A model generated the notes under the pieces. It ran no database searches. It had not been told where the DNA came from and worked only from the letters and a program-made list of their open reading frames with translations. The position numbers were made by a program, and so were the translations under genes. Shown here in pieces: positions 1 through 9,563 of a stretch of 64,000 bases of DNA. This stretch comes from Nitratiruptor sp. (lineage in GTDB: Bacteria > Campylobacterota > Campylobacteria > Campylobacterales > Nitratiruptoraceae), in assembly GCA_015494535.1 (NCBI GenBank), contig WGBC01000026.1, forward strand, positions 1-64,000, written 5' to 3'. Every line of letters begins with the position of its first letter. Position 1 is the first letter of the stretch.

Positions 1-773
1 TAGATGGCATAAAATTTGCCGCTTACAATTCCTTTCTGGCTCAAAGCCCTTTGCCACGCACCAATGATGTCTTCAAGGTTATCCTCTTTGGCACAGGTGT
101 CAATCTGATTGAGGATATAGAGCACTTTATCCGCATCAGTATGGGTGATGGCGCTTTGGACAAGGTGATTGAGGGTATCGCGCATTGCGCCAGGTTCTGG
201 ATGTCTTGCATCAAAAAAGATAAGCACAAGATCCGATAGGTTAATGATATGATCGCTCATGCGTAAAATCGCATCTCTTTGTACATCTGCATCAAATCCT
301 GGGGAGTCTATGAGGATTTGTCCTTTGATACGCTCGCTATTGACGGCTTTGAGCTGGAGGTATTTATTGATATTTTTCTCTTTAGGATCCAGTTTTTCGA
401 TCTCCTTTGAGATGTTATAAAATGGAAATCTGGGATCCGCATCCAGTGCAACGCCAGGCAATGAGACAACTTCATCTTTTTTGGTGTAGCAAATTACGGT
501 GAATTTGTCGTCTATCGCCTGATTGCCAGTCTCTTGCACTTTTTTGCCCAAAAACTCGTTGATAAAACTCGATTTGCCTGCACTAAATGTCCCAAGAATT
601 GAAATGAGCGGCCACCACGATATAGTCTCGGTATATGTCTGGGAGGGAAGCAAAAAGCCGATTTTTTTGGCTATTTTATCGAGCTCCTTATACTCGTCTA
701 TCACCTCCACCAAAAGAGGATTCTCATTAGTGAGGTGCTCTTTGAGTTTTTTGTAGCGCTCTTGAGGTGTCAT
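1..773 (-). CDS. Dynamin-like/GTP-binding protein, C-terminus truncated by window edge
   Basis: Open frame from ATG at 773 running off the left edge; own translation MTPQERYKKLKEHLTNENPLLVEVIDEYKELDKIAKKIGFLLPSQ...ISILGTFSAGKSSFINEFLG (P-loop GxxxxGKSS), ...ILIDSPGFDAD (DxPG), ...ILNQID. Not in the ORF track because it has no stop in the window. Confidence 0.8.
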   Translation of the reverse strand, partial: MTPQERYKKLKEHLTNENPLLVEVIDEYKELDKIAKKIGFLLPSQTYTETISWWPLISILGTFSAGKSSFINEFLGKKVQETGNQAIDDKFTVICYTKKDEVVSLPGVALDADPRFPFYNISKEIEKLDPKEKNINKYLQLKAVNSERIKGQILIDSPGFDADVQRDAILRMSDHIINLSDLVLIFFDARHPEPGAMRDTLNHLVQSAITHTDADKVLYILNQIDTCAKEDNLEDIIGAWQRALSQKGIVSGKFYAI

Positions 774-904
774 TCACTACCTTTTTTTAGTTTTTAGTAT
801 AGCATAAGCCAACTGCCCGATCAATTGAGTAAAATATGGAAGATTATTTGATAACAAAAGACTAAATATGATACAATTGCAAAAAAATTTGGCAGGAGGA
901 AGAG

Positions 905-2704
905 ATGGCGAAACACCACTTCGAAGCAGAAGTGAGCAAGCTTTTGCATCTAGTCATCCACTCGCTCTATACAAACAAAGAGATCTTTTTACGCGAGCTC
1001 ATTTCCAACGCATCAGATGCATTAGATAAGCTGCACCTTCTCACTCTCACAGAGGAAAAATTCAAAAACTTGGAGTATGATCCCAAAATCACCATCACCC
1101 TCGATCCTATAGAAAAGCGCTTGATCGTGAGCGACAACGGGATCGGTATGGATGATGTAGATTTGGTGGAGAATCTAGGAACGATAGCCAAGAGCGGCAC
1201 AAAGAAGTTTTTGGAAGAGCTTGATAAAAATCTAAAAAACAAAGAGAATCTCATAGGGCAGTTCGGGGTAGGGTTCTACAGTGCTTTCATGGTGGCCGAC
1301 AAAGTGGAGGTGGTAAGCCGCAAAGCCGGGGATGAAAAGGCGTGGATTTGGAGAAGCGAGGCCAAGGGTGAGTTTGAGATTGATGAGGCGAGCAGAGACT
1401 CTTTCGGGACGGATGTGATCTTGTATCTAAGAGACGAGGAGTTTTTGGAGGAGTGGAGAATAAAGGAAATCGTCAAAAAGTATAGCGATCACATCCCATA
1501 TAGGATCTTTTTGAAAAAAGATGACAAAGAGGAGCAGATAAACAGCGCAAAAGCTTTGTGGAAAATGAGCAAAAGCGAAATAAAAGATGAAGAGTACAAG
1601 GAGTTTTATAAAACCCTCTCGCATGACAACAATGAACCGCTTTATTGGATGCATACAAAAGCGGAAGGGACACTGGAGTACACGACACTCTTTTATATCC
1701 CATCCGTTAGACCATTCGATCTCTTTCGATCAGATTACGAGCCCGGCGTGAAACTCTATGTCAAAAATGTATTCATTATGCAAGATAGGGATCTCTTGCC
1801 AGCTTATCTTCGCTTTATTAGAGGTATCATCGATTCCGAAGATCTGCCACTCAACATCTCTAGGGAGACGCTCCAATACAATGCCGTACTCGCAAAGATC
1901 AAGAAAACTTCTATAAGAAAAATTCTTACAGAACTCAAGAAGCTTAAAGATCAAGACAAAGAGAAGTATCGCAAATTCTGGGATCTTTTTGGGCGCGTGC
2001 TCAAAGAGGGATTACTTAGCGATTTCGAACACAAAGAACTCATAAAGTCGCTTTTGCTCTTTAGGACAAACAAAAGCGACGAATATATCGATTTTGATAC
2101 CTACATACAACGCATGCCAAAAAACCAGAAATCTATCTACTATTACGTAGGCAAAAGAGTAGAAGAATCACCACTATTGGATAGATTCAAAAAAGAGGGA
2201 TTTGAAGTGATATTTTTCGAGGACGATATCGACTCTTTGGTGGCCGAAACGATAGAAGAGTATGCCCAAAAACCTCTCAAATCTATTGCAAGTACCGAGG
2301 CGGACGAAGATTTTGGCACTTTAGAGTTGGATGAAGGGACGTATCGAGATATTGTGCATGCCCTCAAGGATGCGCTACAAGAGAAAGTAAAAGATGTAAA
2401 AATATCCGCAAGGCTTACGGACTATCCAGTCTGCTTGGTGTTTGACAAGAATGATCCCGAGTATCAGACATACAAGATTTTGCAACAGATGGGAGAATAT
2501 GCGATCGAGCCAAAGCCAATCCTAGAGATTAATCCACAGCATGAGATTTTTGCAAAGGCCATGCTCAAAAACGACCCACAAAGCCTCAAAGAGATAGCGC
2601 CGATACTATACAACGAAGCGAGAATTTTGGAAGGTATGGAGATTGAAGATCCTATGATGTTAGCAAAGAAGATAAACGAACTCTTGGCAAAAGCGCTCTC
2701 TTAG
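905..2704 (+). CDS. htpG: Molecular chaperone HtpG (Hsp90)
   Basis: HFEAEVSKLLHLVIHSLYTNKEIFLRELISNASDALDKL, SDNGIGM, GTIAKSGTKKF, GQFGVGFYSAFMVADKV; RBS aggagga upstream. Confidence 0.98.
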   Translation: MAKHHFEAEVSKLLHLVIHSLYTNKEIFLRELISNASDALDKLHLLTLTEEKFKNLEYDPKITITLDPIEKRLIVSDNGIGMDDVDLVENLGTIAKSGTKKFLEELDKNLKNKENLIGQFGVGFYSAFMVADKVEVVSRKAGDEKAWIWRSEAKGEFEIDEASRDSFGTDVILYLRDEEFLEEWRIKEIVKKYSDHIPYRIFLKKDDKEEQINSAKALWKMSKSEIKDEEYKEFYKTLSHDNNEPLYWMHTKAEGTLEYTTLFYIPSVRPFDLFRSDYEPGVKLYVKNVFIMQDRDLLPAYLRFIRGIIDSEDLPLNISRETLQYNAVLAKIKKTSIRKILTELKKLKDQDKEKYRKFWDLFGRVLKEGLLSDFEHKELIKSLLLFRTNKSDEYIDFDTYIQRMPKNQKSIYYYVGKRVEESPLLDRFKKEGFEVIFFEDDIDSLVAETIEEYAQKPLKSIASTEADEDFGTLELDEGTYRDIVHALKDALQEKVKDVKISARLTDYPVCLVFDKNDPEYQTYKILQQMGEYAIEPKPILEINPQHEIFAKAMLKNDPQSLKEIAPILYNEARILEGMEIEDPMMLAKKINELLAKALS

Positions 2705-2769
2705 GCGCTATTGCTTCTTATTGTTTCTTATGGTAAGATAAAAGATATTTCTTGCCATAAGGAATCGCT

Positions 2770-3099
2770 ATGCAGTATGGGGAAAAGATTAGAGAACTTC
2801 GTGAAAAACTTGGACTCTCCCAAAGCGAGTTTGCCCAAAAACTTGGCGTACACAAGCAGATGATAAGCGATGTGGAGCGTGGCAAACAAAAGCGCTTCAA
2901 CCCTCAAATCGAAAAGAGACTCGTAGAGCTTTTCGATTTGCCGCAAGAGTGGTTTGTCCAAGAGCAGAGCCTAAAAGATGAGTGTAAAAGTCCCGAAGAG
3001 GAGATTTTGCTCAAATATTTTCGCCAAATTCCCGCTCAAAATCGCCTCCAAGCCTTGGCATGCATCTTGCAATGCCTAGCAGAACATAGCAAAACTTAA
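2770..3099 (+). CDS. XRE-family helix-turn-helix transcriptional regulator
   Basis: IRELREKLGLSQSEFAQKLGVHKQMISDVERGK HTH_XRE signature. Confidence 0.85.
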   Translation: MQYGEKIRELREKLGLSQSEFAQKLGVHKQMISDVERGKQKRFNPQIEKRLVELFDLPQEWFVQEQSLKDECKSPEEEILLKYFRQIPAQNRLQALACILQCLAEHSKT

Positions 3100-3132
3100 T
3101 AAATTTTATTCGTGCTGTTTCATTAAATTTGA

Positions 3133-3162
3133 TTGACTTAGACTAAAGTTTTATGTTATAAT
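3133..3162 (+). promoter_or_regulatory. Putative sigma70-type promoter for cbpA-hspR (TTGACT-N18-TATAAT)
   Basis: TTGACT at 3133-3138 and TATAAT at 3157-3162, 33 bp before the TTG start. Confidence 0.5.
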
Positions 3163-3194
3163 CTTAATAAAAAATTGAATTGGGGAGGAGAGCC

Positions 3195-4079
3195 TTGAGT
3201 AAAAGCCTCTACGATACTTTGGGTATAAGTCCCAACGCATCAGCGGACGAAATAAAAAAAGCCTATCGAAAATTGGCAAGAAAATACCATCCAGATATCT
3301 GTAAAGAGCCGGAGTGCGAAGAAAAATTCAAAGAGATCAACGCCGCTTATGAGATTTTGAGCGACCCTGAAAAGCGAAAACAGTACGATCAGTATGGCGA
3401 TGCGATGTTTGGTGGCCAAAATTTTCACGATTTTGCGCAGCAAAACTTCCAAGGCGGCGTAGATTTGGATGAAATCCTTCGCTCCATTTTTGGGGGAGGG
3501 GGATTTGGCGGATTTAGCTCTGGATTCAGAAGCGGCGGTTTTGGTGGATTTGAGGAGTTTGCGCAGCCAGACTTGGATATGCATGCCAAAATCACCATAC
3601 CGTTTCGCACGGCAGTACTTGGTGGAACCCATTCCATATCCATCAATGGAGAGACCTTTGACGTGCGTATTCCGGCAGGCGTGAAAAATGGCGATACGCT
3701 TCGCATTCGTGGCAAAGGAAAAGCCTATAAAAATATGCGAGGCGATCTGCTTTTGAAAGTGGAAGTGGCGCCAGATCCAGAGTATAGAAGAGAAGGAAAC
3801 GATCTGTACAAAAAGATAGATATTCCTCTCAAAATCGCCATGTTTGGCGGCAAAGTGAAAGTCCCGACGCTGGAAAAGGAGATTACGCTCAAAGTGCCAA
3901 AAAATACCAAATGCGGTCAGAAATTTCGTGTCAAGGGAATGGGTGTGATGGATAGAAAAACCAAGCAAAAAGGGGATCTCTATCTAGAAGCTAACGTAGT
4001 ATTGCCAAAAGTGGAGGAGCTTGATAGCGATCTTGCCAAAATGATGGAAGAAAAACTTCCAGGAGGTGAAAATGCATAA
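3195..4079 (+). CDS. cbpA: DnaJ-family co-chaperone (CbpA-like)
   Basis: J domain [33 protein letters not shown] region, C-terminal DnaJ domain; no zinc-finger CxxCxGxG repeats. Start refined to TTG 3195 after ggggagga. Confidence 0.9.
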   Translation: MSKSLYDTLGISPNASADEIKKAYRKLARKYHPDICKEPECEEKFKEINAAYEILSDPEKRKQYDQYGDAMFGGQNFHDFAQQNFQGGVDLDEILRSIFGGGGFGGFSSGFRSGGFGGFEEFAQPDLDMHAKITIPFRTAVLGGTHSISINGETFDVRIPAGVKNGDTLRIRGKGKAYKNMRGDLLLKVEVAPDPEYRREGNDLYKKIDIPLKIAMFGGKVKVPTLEKEITLKVPKNTKCGQKFRVKGMGVMDRKTKQKGDLYLEANVVLPKVEELDSDLAKMMEEKLPGGENA

Positions 4080-4452
4080 GTATGATGAGCCGGTATATCT
4101 CATTAGCGTTGTAGCAAAAGTTCTCAACATCCATCCCCAAACCCTTCGCCAATATGAGAGGGAAGGGCTTATTACCCCATCTAGGACAGAAGGAAAAACG
4201 AGACTCTATTCGCAAAAAGATATAGATCGAATCAAGACGATTTTGCGCCTAACAAGAGAGCTTGGGGTCAATCTTGCGGGAGTGGACATCATCTTGCGCC
4301 TTAAAGAGCAGATGCAAGAGATGGAAAAAGAGATAGAGATGCTCAGAAATGAACTGCAAAAGTATGAAGAAACCATCACCGTGCCCAGAAGTAGGGCAGT
4401 GGTGAAAAAAGATTTCAACACCGAGATAATAATTTTCGAAGAAGAGAAATAG
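4072..4452 (+). CDS. hspR: Heat shock repressor HspR (MerR family)
   Basis: [47 protein letters not shown]; directly overlaps the end of cbpA. Confidence 0.92.
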   Translation: MHKYDEPVYLISVVAKVLNIHPQTLRQYEREGLITPSRTEGKTRLYSQKDIDRIKTILRLTRELGVNLAGVDIILRLKEQMQEMEKEIEMLRNELQKYEETITVPRSRAVVKKDFNTEIIIFEEEK

Positions 4453-4460
4453 AGCTAGAA

Positions 4461-5729
4461 TCAGTGCTCTTGCAGCCTCGTTACTTGAGCGCCAAGAGCG
4501 TTGAGTTTGCTCTCTAAGTTTTCGTAGCCGCGATCGAGATGGTAGATGCGGTGAACGTTGCTCGTACCTTGTGCCGCTAAAGCCGCTAAAACCAGTGCAC
4601 TGCTTGCCCTGAGATCCGTAGCCATCACATCTGCACCGTAAAGCTCAGTAGGGCCAATAACTGTTGCAATATTGCCTTTAAGCTGGATATTTGCTCCAAA
4701 TCGCCTAAGTTCCGCCACATGCATAAAACGATTTTCAAAAAGGCGCTCCTCGATGATGGAGGTGCCGTTGGCTAGGAGAGCCAAGGCCATAAACTGCGCT
4801 TGCATATCTGTAGGAAAGCCTGGATATTCACTGGTCACTATTTCGATGGGCTCGATTCTTCTAGCTGGTGAAATTGTAATATTGCTATCTCCTATCTCCA
4901 GACCAAATCCCATCTGCTGTAATTTGACCAAAATACTCTCTATATGAGCTGGAATGACTTTGTCGATGGTGATAGTGGAATTGGTAATCGCCCCAGCGCA
5001 AAGGTAGGTACCGGCTTCGATACGATCGGGAATCACCGAAATAGTTTCCATCGGCAATAACTCTCCCTCGCTTCCAAAAATGGTTATCTCGTCGCTGCCA
5101 ATTCCCTCGATATCGACCCCGCTATTTTGAAGGATTTGGCATAATTGCACAACTTCTGGCTCTTTGGCGGCATTTATGATGGTGGTTTTGCCTTTTGCCA
5201 AAGCCGCAGCCATGAGAATGTTTTCCGTACCAGTCACGGTGATTTTATCGAATATGATGGTGGCTCCTCGCAGCCCTTGAGGAGCTTTTGCATGCACATA
5301 GCCGCCTTTGATGCTGATATCTGCACCCATTTGTTCTAATGCACGCAGATGCAAATCGATAGGCCGCTGCCCTATGGCGCATCCTCCGGGCAAACTCACC
5401 TCACAGTGACCAAATCGAGCCAATAGCGGCCCCAAAACGAGAATGGAAGCGCGCATCGTGCGTACGATATCGTAAGTGGCTTTGGTGGATGTGATGGTGG
5501 AAGTATCTATGGTGGCAGCGCTCTTTGCATGTTCATACCTAGCACCCAGATTGTCAAGAAGTTTCAGGAGCGTCTTTATGTCTCGTACATTTGGGAGATT
5601 GGTGATTTGCACAGAATCTTTTGCAATAATTGTAGCGGCAATGAGGGGCAGGGCGGCATTTTTGGCTCCAGAAATCGTTACCTTACCACGCAACTTGTTG
5701 CCACCTACAATTTGCAAATAGTCCATCAT
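4461..5729 (-). CDS. murA: UDP-N-acetylglucosamine 1-carboxyvinyltransferase
   Basis: [54 protein letters not shown], full length. Confidence 0.97.
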   Translation of the reverse strand: MMDYLQIVGGNKLRGKVTISGAKNAALPLIAATIIAKDSVQITNLPNVRDIKTLLKLLDNLGARYEHAKSAATIDTSTITSTKATYDIVRTMRASILVLGPLLARFGHCEVSLPGGCAIGQRPIDLHLRALEQMGADISIKGGYVHAKAPQGLRGATIIFDKITVTGTENILMAAALAKGKTTIINAAKEPEVVQLCQILQNSGVDIEGIGSDEITIFGSEGELLPMETISVIPDRIEAGTYLCAGAITNSTITIDKVIPAHIESILVKLQQMGFGLEIGDSNITISPARRIEPIEIVTSEYPGFPTDMQAQFMALALLANGTSIIEERLFENRFMHVAELRRFGANIQLKGNIATVIGPTELYGADVMATDLRASSALVLAALAAQGTSNVHRIYHLDRGYENLESKLNALGAQVTRLQEH

Positions 5730-5790
5730 TGTCCTTTTTTTGCAAAATTATACTACAATAGTTTTGATATTAAATAATATAGGTATAGCT

Positions 5791-6213
5791 ATGGAGAACA
5801 TAAAGAAGGTCGAAGAGCTGCTTAACTCGATACAAACCACCGATACCCTGCGTAAAAGAAACCGCAAGAGGCTGCATGAACTCTATGAAGAGCTACAGAT
5901 TAGAGAAAAAGTAGGGGAGTTTAAAGAGATTTTTACATTTTTAGCTATCAATCTTACGGGAATTTCATTGCAAAAAGAGCATCTTGGCACGATCCAGCCA
6001 AAGCGCTACATCCAGATAATCGGTATCAAAAAGGAAGAGAACCGATCCAAAAATATCAATCTGGGATATTTCGGCAAAGCAGAGAGCATAAATGAAGAAA
6101 AAAAGCAAAAGATCGTGGAGTTCGTTTTGCGATGGAGGCTGGAGAAGAGTTTCATGAGCGTAGATCATTATAAGGATCTTTTAGGGGTTTTGCATGCGGG
6201 AAAAGTGGAATAA
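5791..6213 (+). CDS. Conserved hypothetical protein
   Basis: Complete ORF MENIKKVEELLNSIQTTDTLRKRNRKRLHELYEELQIREKVGEF; overlaps next start. Confidence 0.6.
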   Translation: MENIKKVEELLNSIQTTDTLRKRNRKRLHELYEELQIREKVGEFKEIFTFLAINLTGISLQKEHLGTIQPKRYIQIIGIKKEENRSKNINLGYFGKAESINEEKKQKIVEFVLRWRLEKSFMSVDHYKDLLGVLHAGKVE

Positions 6214-6694
6214 AAGATACAGCGAAATCCAGCACATTCCAACTCCCAACGCGTTGTTAAAGAGATTTTTGAATCTGGTGCAAGGAAAGAGGGCGCTCGA
6301 TATCGCTTGCGGGCTGGGGCACAACGCCTACTATTTGGCGCAAAAGGGTTTGTTGGTGGATGCCGTAGATATTTCTGAAGTTGCGCTGCAAAAAGCGCCA
6401 AAACATCCAAATATACGCTATATCAATGCCGATCTTATGCACTTTTCAATTAAGCCCAACAGCTACGATCTCATCATAAACTTCAACTACTTGCAAAGAG
6501 ATCTTTTCCCAGCGATTGAAGAGGGTTTGAAAAGCGGGGGAGTGGTGCTTTTTGAAGCATTTACCTACCATTCCAACATGAATCCAAGCTATTGTCTTCA
6601 TAAAAACGAGCTATTGGAAGCTTTTATCATGCTTGAAATCTGCTATTATCAACTAAAAGAGGGCAAAGCGAGGATCGCTGCCATCAAGAACTAA
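6194..6694 (+). CDS. Class I SAM-dependent methyltransferase
   Basis: RALDIACGLGHNAYYLAQKGLLVDAVDISEVAL motif I. Confidence 0.85.
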   Translation: MREKWNKRYSEIQHIPTPNALLKRFLNLVQGKRALDIACGLGHNAYYLAQKGLLVDAVDISEVALQKAPKHPNIRYINADLMHFSIKPNSYDLIINFNYLQRDLFPAIEEGLKSGGVVLFEAFTYHSNMNPSYCLHKNELLEAFIMLEICYYQLKEGKARIAAIKN

Positions 6695-7307
6695 TAGCCA
6701 CCCCTTCCCAAAAAAACTCCACATGCTTCTCAAAAATGGTGGAGAGGGATGTGGTGCTCTTATCATCCATCCTCAGCAATAAGGTATGCAAACGGAAATA
6801 GAAAAGCGGGGCGAAGAACTCCTGTGCCATTAGCAAAGGATCACCACTTCTTATCAGCCCCTCTTGCATCATCACGAAAAAAGCGTTGGAGAGATGCTTG
6901 ATATATTCGTCAAAGAATTTTTGTAAAAAGATCTGGCGAATCTTTTCGTTTTGCATAAGTTCGACTAATATGATGCGAAAAAGCTTTTCATGCCTGCTGT
7001 CGAAGGAGAGGATTTTGATGTTCATCGCAAATTCAAGCAGGTATATTTTACCTCTTTTAGCATAGATTTGTGGCGGTTTTTTCGTAAAAAACTCATCAAG
7101 AGGCGAGACGAAAAGATTTTGCATGATGGAGGCAAAAATCTCCTCTTTGTTTTTGAAATGGTTGTAAATTGCACTCTCTCTAATACCAACAGCCTTGGCG
7201 ATTTTTCTAACGGATGCACCTTTGTAGCCAAAGGAGGCTATAAGATCCAAAGCGGCATCCAAAATCTTTTGTTTGGTCGAACTAGTTGTCTGTTTATCCC
7301 TATCCAT
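6684..7307 (-). CDS. TetR-family transcriptional regulator
   Basis: TKQKILDAALDLIASFGYKGASVRKIAKAVGIRESAIYNHFKNKEEIF; start refined to ATG 7307 after TAGGAG. Confidence 0.9.
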   Translation of the reverse strand: MDRDKQTTSSTKQKILDAALDLIASFGYKGASVRKIAKAVGIRESAIYNHFKNKEEIFASIMQNLFVSPLDEFFTKKPPQIYAKRGKIYLLEFAMNIKILSFDSRHEKLFRIILVELMQNEKIRQIFLQKFFDEYIKHLSNAFFVMMQEGLIRSGDPLLMAQEFFAPLFYFRLHTLLLRMDDKSTTSLSTIFEKHVEFFWEGVAISS

Positions 7308-7350
7308 GGGGATTCTCCTAAGGTGATGAACGAATGTTGTTTTATATATT

Positions 7351-7408
7351 AACATATGTTCAGTTAATGTTCAATTTATTGTGAACTATTGTTCATATAT
7401 TTATGAAC
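7351..7408. promoter_or_regulatory. Putative TetR operator array (GTTCA/TGAAC half-sites)
   Basis: GTTCA at 7358, 7369, 7391 and TGAAC at 7382, 7404; perfect palindromes AACATATGTT (7351-7360) and GTTCATA-TATT-TATGAAC (7391-7408). Confidence 0.5.
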
Positions 7409-7468
7409 AGATGTTAACTTCTAGCTAATAGTGGTTGCTGCTATAATATAAATAGTGAAAATAGAAAA

Positions 7469-7496
7469 TAGTTTGAAAATTATAGTTTTCAATACT
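7469..7496. other. Candidate dif (XerH-type) recombination site
   Basis: TAGTTTGAAAA-TTATAG-TTTTCAATACT: 11+6+11 architecture with perfect 7-bp inner inverted repeat TTGAAAA/TTTTCAA, 20 bp upstream of the xer gene. Confidence 0.5.
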
Positions 7497-7515
7497 TTTG
7501 ATAAGGATCCACTGG

Positions 7516-8568
7516 ATGAAATATCCTCTCGATTTCAAAGATCATTTTTGCGAAACTTTGCGTTTTTGGATTGAGCGCTATATCCGCTTCAAGCTCAACT
7601 CTTTATCCAACAGGCAGGTAAAGGATCAAAAAACGATAGCAGACGCGATAAAGGCTTTGAGTATTGGTACCAAATCGATCGAAGAGCTCGCCAATATTGC
7701 CAAAAAATCGAGAAATGCCGGCCTCATTGGCATCAATACCTATTATAAGCCTCTTGAAAAACTCTATCTGCATCTTTGCGATTTGGGTCTGGCCTCAATG
7801 AAGGAGATAGACGAGGAGCTTATCATCGATTTTCTCACCTCTTCCACAGGAGGCCTTAGCGATGCGACGAAGAAAAACTATCGCATCGCTATGATAAATT
7901 TTTTTGGCTATATCGACAAAAACAACGAAGATAACCATATATACAATATCGAGCTCAAAAACTGGCTGGGTCTGAGGGGAAAAAGCGGCGTGAAGCTGCC
8001 CGCCTTTTTGAGTGAGGATGAGATAGCCAAATTTTTGCAAGCCATCGATACCTACGAATTTCGCCAAGATGTAGCGGCACGCAACAGGCTCATCATCAAA
8101 ATCATCATATACACGGGAATGCGGGTATCTGAGGCCATAAATCTCAAAATAAAAGATATAATCCCAGAAGAAGATGTATACCTTATCAAAATCACCGGCA
8201 AAGGCAACAAAGTAAGAGTAGTTATGATAAAATCTGATAAAATCCAAAGAGATCTTGAGGAGTGGATGCAAAGAAGAAAGTGCGAAGAGAATCTACTCTT
8301 TTGTAACAACCGCGGCAAAGCGCTCACGCAAGCTTATATCAGCAGGATTGTGGAGAAGATTTTGCTCAGTTGTGGCATCAAAAAAGAGAAAAATGGCGCG
8401 CACATGCTGCGCCATACCTTTGCCACCCTGCTCTACAACAAAAGCAAGGATCTCGTGCTAGTACAGGAGGCTTTGGGGCATGCGAGTCTCGATACTTCGA
8501 GGATCTATACCCATTTCGACAAACAGAAGCTCTACAAAGCTGCAAGCATAATGGATGATATTAAATAG
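7516..8568 (+). CDS. xerH: Tyrosine recombinase, XerH-like
   Basis: C-terminal catalytic motifs IIIYTGMRVSEAINLKIKDI, HMLRHTFATLLYNKSKDLVLVQEALGHASLDTSRIYTH (R..K..HxxR..H..Y). Confidence 0.85.
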   Translation: MKYPLDFKDHFCETLRFWIERYIRFKLNSLSNRQVKDQKTIADAIKALSIGTKSIEELANIAKKSRNAGLIGINTYYKPLEKLYLHLCDLGLASMKEIDEELIIDFLTSSTGGLSDATKKNYRIAMINFFGYIDKNNEDNHIYNIELKNWLGLRGKSGVKLPAFLSEDEIAKFLQAIDTYEFRQDVAARNRLIIKIIIYTGMRVSEAINLKIKDIIPEEDVYLIKITGKGNKVRVVMIKSDKIQRDLEEWMQRRKCEENLLFCNNRGKALTQAYISRIVEKILLSCGIKKEKNGAHMLRHTFATLLYNKSKDLVLVQEALGHASLDTSRIYTHFDKQKLYKAASIMDDIK

Positions 8569-8583
8569 TATGAAGGAGCGAAT

Positions 8584-8883
8584 ATGGATGTAAAAAAGTG
8601 TGAAAGCTTGGAGGAAGTAAGAAGAGAAATCGACAAAATCGACGAAGAGATCGTCAAACTCATAGCCAAACGCAGCAAATATGTAAAACAAGCCGCAAGA
8701 TTTAAAGAGAGCGTAGAGGAGATCAAAAGCGACGAGAGAATCTCTGACGTGCTCAATCACGTCAGGCATCTAGCCGCTACTTTAGGAATCTCGCCAAATC
8801 TCGTAGCCGATATTTTCAAGATACTTATCGACAAGATGGTGGAGATGGAGATAGAGGAGTTCAAAAACGGAGGGGCTTACTAA
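8584..8883 (+). CDS. Chorismate mutase (AroQ-type domain)
   Basis: LEEVRREIDKIDEEIVKLIAKRSKYVKQAARFK...ISPNLVADIFKILIDKMVEMEIEEF. Confidence 0.85.
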   Translation: MDVKKCESLEEVRREIDKIDEEIVKLIAKRSKYVKQAARFKESVEEIKSDERISDVLNHVRHLAATLGISPNLVADIFKILIDKMVEMEIEEFKNGGAY

Positions 8884-9563
8884 TTTAGCTTCTTGTGCAC
8901 CTCTATAAGAATCTCCACCCTATTGTTGCGCCTTTTGAGCAGTGGATTGTTCCAAGTATATAGCGGCTTCGTATCCCCGTAGCCGCTAATAAAAAAGAGC
9001 GAGCCATCGATCCCTTTTTGCATGAGATAAAAGGCCACAGCTTCTGCGCGCTTGACCGATAGTTCCCATGCATCCTGCACACCTTTTGGCAGCGGGAAAT
9101 CCTCATCAATGAATGCATGACCTTGGATTTTTATTTTGAAGCTGGCCTTTTTTTGGAGTTTTTTTAACACTTGTGCTATTTCATCCAGCGCCTTTTTCGC
9201 TTTTGGCGTAAGGGCATAGCCGTTGCCATCGAAAACTACATCGTTAAAAAGCCGGATCATAGCATATTTCGTGGTGGTGCTCATCTGGTATGCGTGTACA
9301 GGCAAGATCTTCTTTATTCTTTTTTTGATCTTTTGCACCACATCGGTGGTAAATGGCACTATGGGCGGCACTACATTTATCTGCATTGGCTTATATTTTG
9401 GTTCACCTTGGAAATAGGATATGAATTTGAGCGCTTTTGTCACATCCACCGTACTCATGGCATAAAGAAGGATAAAGAAGGTTAGCAATAGCGACATCAA
9501 ATCCCCAAAGCTAACCAACCATCCGGGGATACTTGGACACTCCTCTTTTTTCTCTCGTGCCAT
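8880..9563 (-). CDS. MotB/PomB-like flagellar stator protein (paralogue 2)
   Basis: SIPGWLVSFGDLMSLLLTFFILLYAMSTVD plug/TM plus OmpA-like C-term (IKIQGHAFIDED...LSVKRAEAVAFYL). Confidence 0.88.
   Translation of the reverse strand: MAREKKEECPSIPGWLVSFGDLMSLLLTFFILLYAMSTVDVTKALKFISYFQGEPKYKPMQINVVPPIVPFTTDVVQKIKKRIKKILPVHAYQMSTTTKYAMIRLFNDVVFDGNGYALTPKAKKALDEIAQVLKKLQKKASFKIKIQGHAFIDEDFPLPKGVQDAWELSVKRAEAVAFYLMQKGIDGSLFFISGYGDTKPLYTWNNPLLKRRNNRVEILIEVHKKLN

Noticed and set aside
3133-3162. HAIR (HspR inverted repeat CTTGAGT-N7-ACTCAAG) at the cbpA-hspR promoter
   Set aside because: Only a weak ACTT-N6-AAGT repeat is visible; not close enough to the known consensus to call.
3240-3968. 242-aa minus-strand ORF opposite cbpA
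   Set aside because: Fully antisense to a well-recognised DnaJ-family gene; composition and sequence are non-protein-like shadow translation.
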